Source: Synergistaceae bacterium
Lineage (GTDB): Bacteria > Synergistota > Synergistia > Synergistales > Synergistaceae
Direction of reading: 5' to 3'
DNA: 6,088 nucleotides
Assembly (NCBI GenBank): GCA_028702015.1
Contig: JAQVPO010000082.1
Location: 1-6,088 of the forward strand
Positions 5,696-6,088 of the stretch are shown in pieces. Made by a program: the position numbers and the translations under genes. The notes beneath the pieces are model-generated. The model saw nothing but the letters and a program-made list of their open reading frames with translations, ran no database searches and was not told the DNA's origin. Numbering within the stretch: position 1 is the first letter of the stretch; each line of letters begins with the position of its first letter.

Positions 5696-6088
5696 GTGGA
5701 AGCACTGGAAAGACATACTTTAAGAAACATAATAGGTACAGAGAACATATATAAAGGCGCGATACTTGATCTGAATATTGATCATGTATTGTTCCCATCC
5801 GGCTGTGAAAAGATAAGAGAAGTAGTAAAACATAAATCAGCCGTAACTGTACTTCCTATAAACTCTGACGGTAAAATATTTCTTGTACGGCAGTACAGAC
5901 ACGCTGTAGATGAAGATCTTTACGAGATCCCTGCAGGATTGATCGAACCTGACGAAGAGCCATCAGAAGCTGCTGTAAGGGAGCTTCAGGAGGAAATAGG
6001 GTATAAACCAGGGAAAATTGAGAAAATTTTTGAGTTTTATACCTCACCAGGCTATTCAACAGAACGTATCATATTCTTTTTCGCAACC
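5696..6088 (+). CDS. Nudix hydrolase, ADP-ribose pyrophosphatase type (3' end outside window)
   Basis: The first 131 codons of an open frame that runs off the window. The Nudix box GX5EX7REUXEEXGU is complete at residues 81-103 (from GLIEPDEEP to RELQEEIGY) and binds Mg2+ for pyrophosphate-bond cleavage. EIPAG before the box, and YTSPGYSTE after it with a proline 15 residues past the box (P118), are hallmarks of the ADP-ribose pyrophosphatase (NudF/NUDT5-like) subgroup, which splits ADP-ribose into AMP and ribose-5-phosphate. VLPINSDGKIFLVRQYRHA (52-70) is the usual strand-loop-strand at the start of the fold. The N-terminus (1-47) supplies the small beta domain seen in dimeric family members. 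About 40-50 residues are probably missing. The start is GTG with an AAGGAG site 9 nt upstream, 13 nt after fmt, so it is probably in the def-fmt transcript. Substrate assignment rests on motif, not on assay. Confidence 0.92.
   Translation, partial: MEALERHTLRNIIGTENIYKGAILDLNIDHVLFPSGCEKIREVVKHKSAVTVLPINSDGKIFLVRQYRHAVDEDLYEIPAGLIEPDEEPSEAAVRELQEEIGYKPGKIEKIFEFYTSPGYSTERIIFFFAT

Noticed and set aside
1..6088. Mobile element, CRISPR array, toxin-antitoxin or defence system
   Set aside because: Every coding stretch is accounted for by a recognisable housekeeping gene, there are no direct-repeat arrays or terminal inverted repeats, and the gaps are too short to hold such a system.

Overview
The window is a compact stretch of bacterial core genome. 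All seven protein genes lie on the + strand. They fall into two tightly packed groups, separated by a 286-bp gap with a strong intrinsic terminator. Base composition is moderate and slightly AT-rich. Shine-Dalgarno sites are clear, and GTG and TTG starts are used alongside ATG. The MutL carries the endonuclease motifs absent from E. coli MutL. An IspH gene sits directly before a multi-domain S1 protein gene, two genes that are fused in many Clostridia and other Bacillota. Together these suggest an anaerobic bacterium from Synergistota or a Bacillota-like lineage. I lean to Synergistota from remembered gene order and protein flavour, but no 16S gene or phylogeny is available here, so the assignment is an inference of low to moderate confidence.

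Region 1 (2-4047) holds the 3' end of mutL, miaA (overlapping mutL by 4 nt), ispH (TTG start, one nt after miaA) and an rpsA-like gene encoding five S1 repeats. A perfect 14-bp stem with a U-rich tail follows and closes the group. The spacing supports one transcript covering mismatch repair, tRNA A37 prenylation, the last step of the MEP isoprenoid pathway and translation. MiaA and IspH are linked metabolically, because IspH makes the dimethylallyl diphosphate that MiaA attaches to tRNA.

Region 2 (4048-4255) is non-coding. It contains a GC-rich 7-bp hairpin with a 26-nt loop of unknown role, a perfect TATAAT box close to the next start codon, and a good Shine-Dalgarno site. I see no convincing small gene in it.

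Region 3 (4256-6088) holds def (peptide deformylase), fmt (methionyl-tRNA formyltransferase, overlapping def by at least one nt) and the first 131 codons of a Nudix hydrolase of ADP-ribose pyrophosphatase type, cut by the window edge. Fmt and Def are the two ends of the N-formylmethionine cycle: Fmt formylates the initiator tRNA and Def removes the formyl group from nascent proteins.

I found no mobile element, CRISPR array, tRNA, rRNA or broken gene, and no evidence of an undescribed system. The points worth a second look are modest: the structured intergenic element before def, the unfused ispH/S1 neighbours, some motif variants, and the codon bias and tail of the S1 gene.
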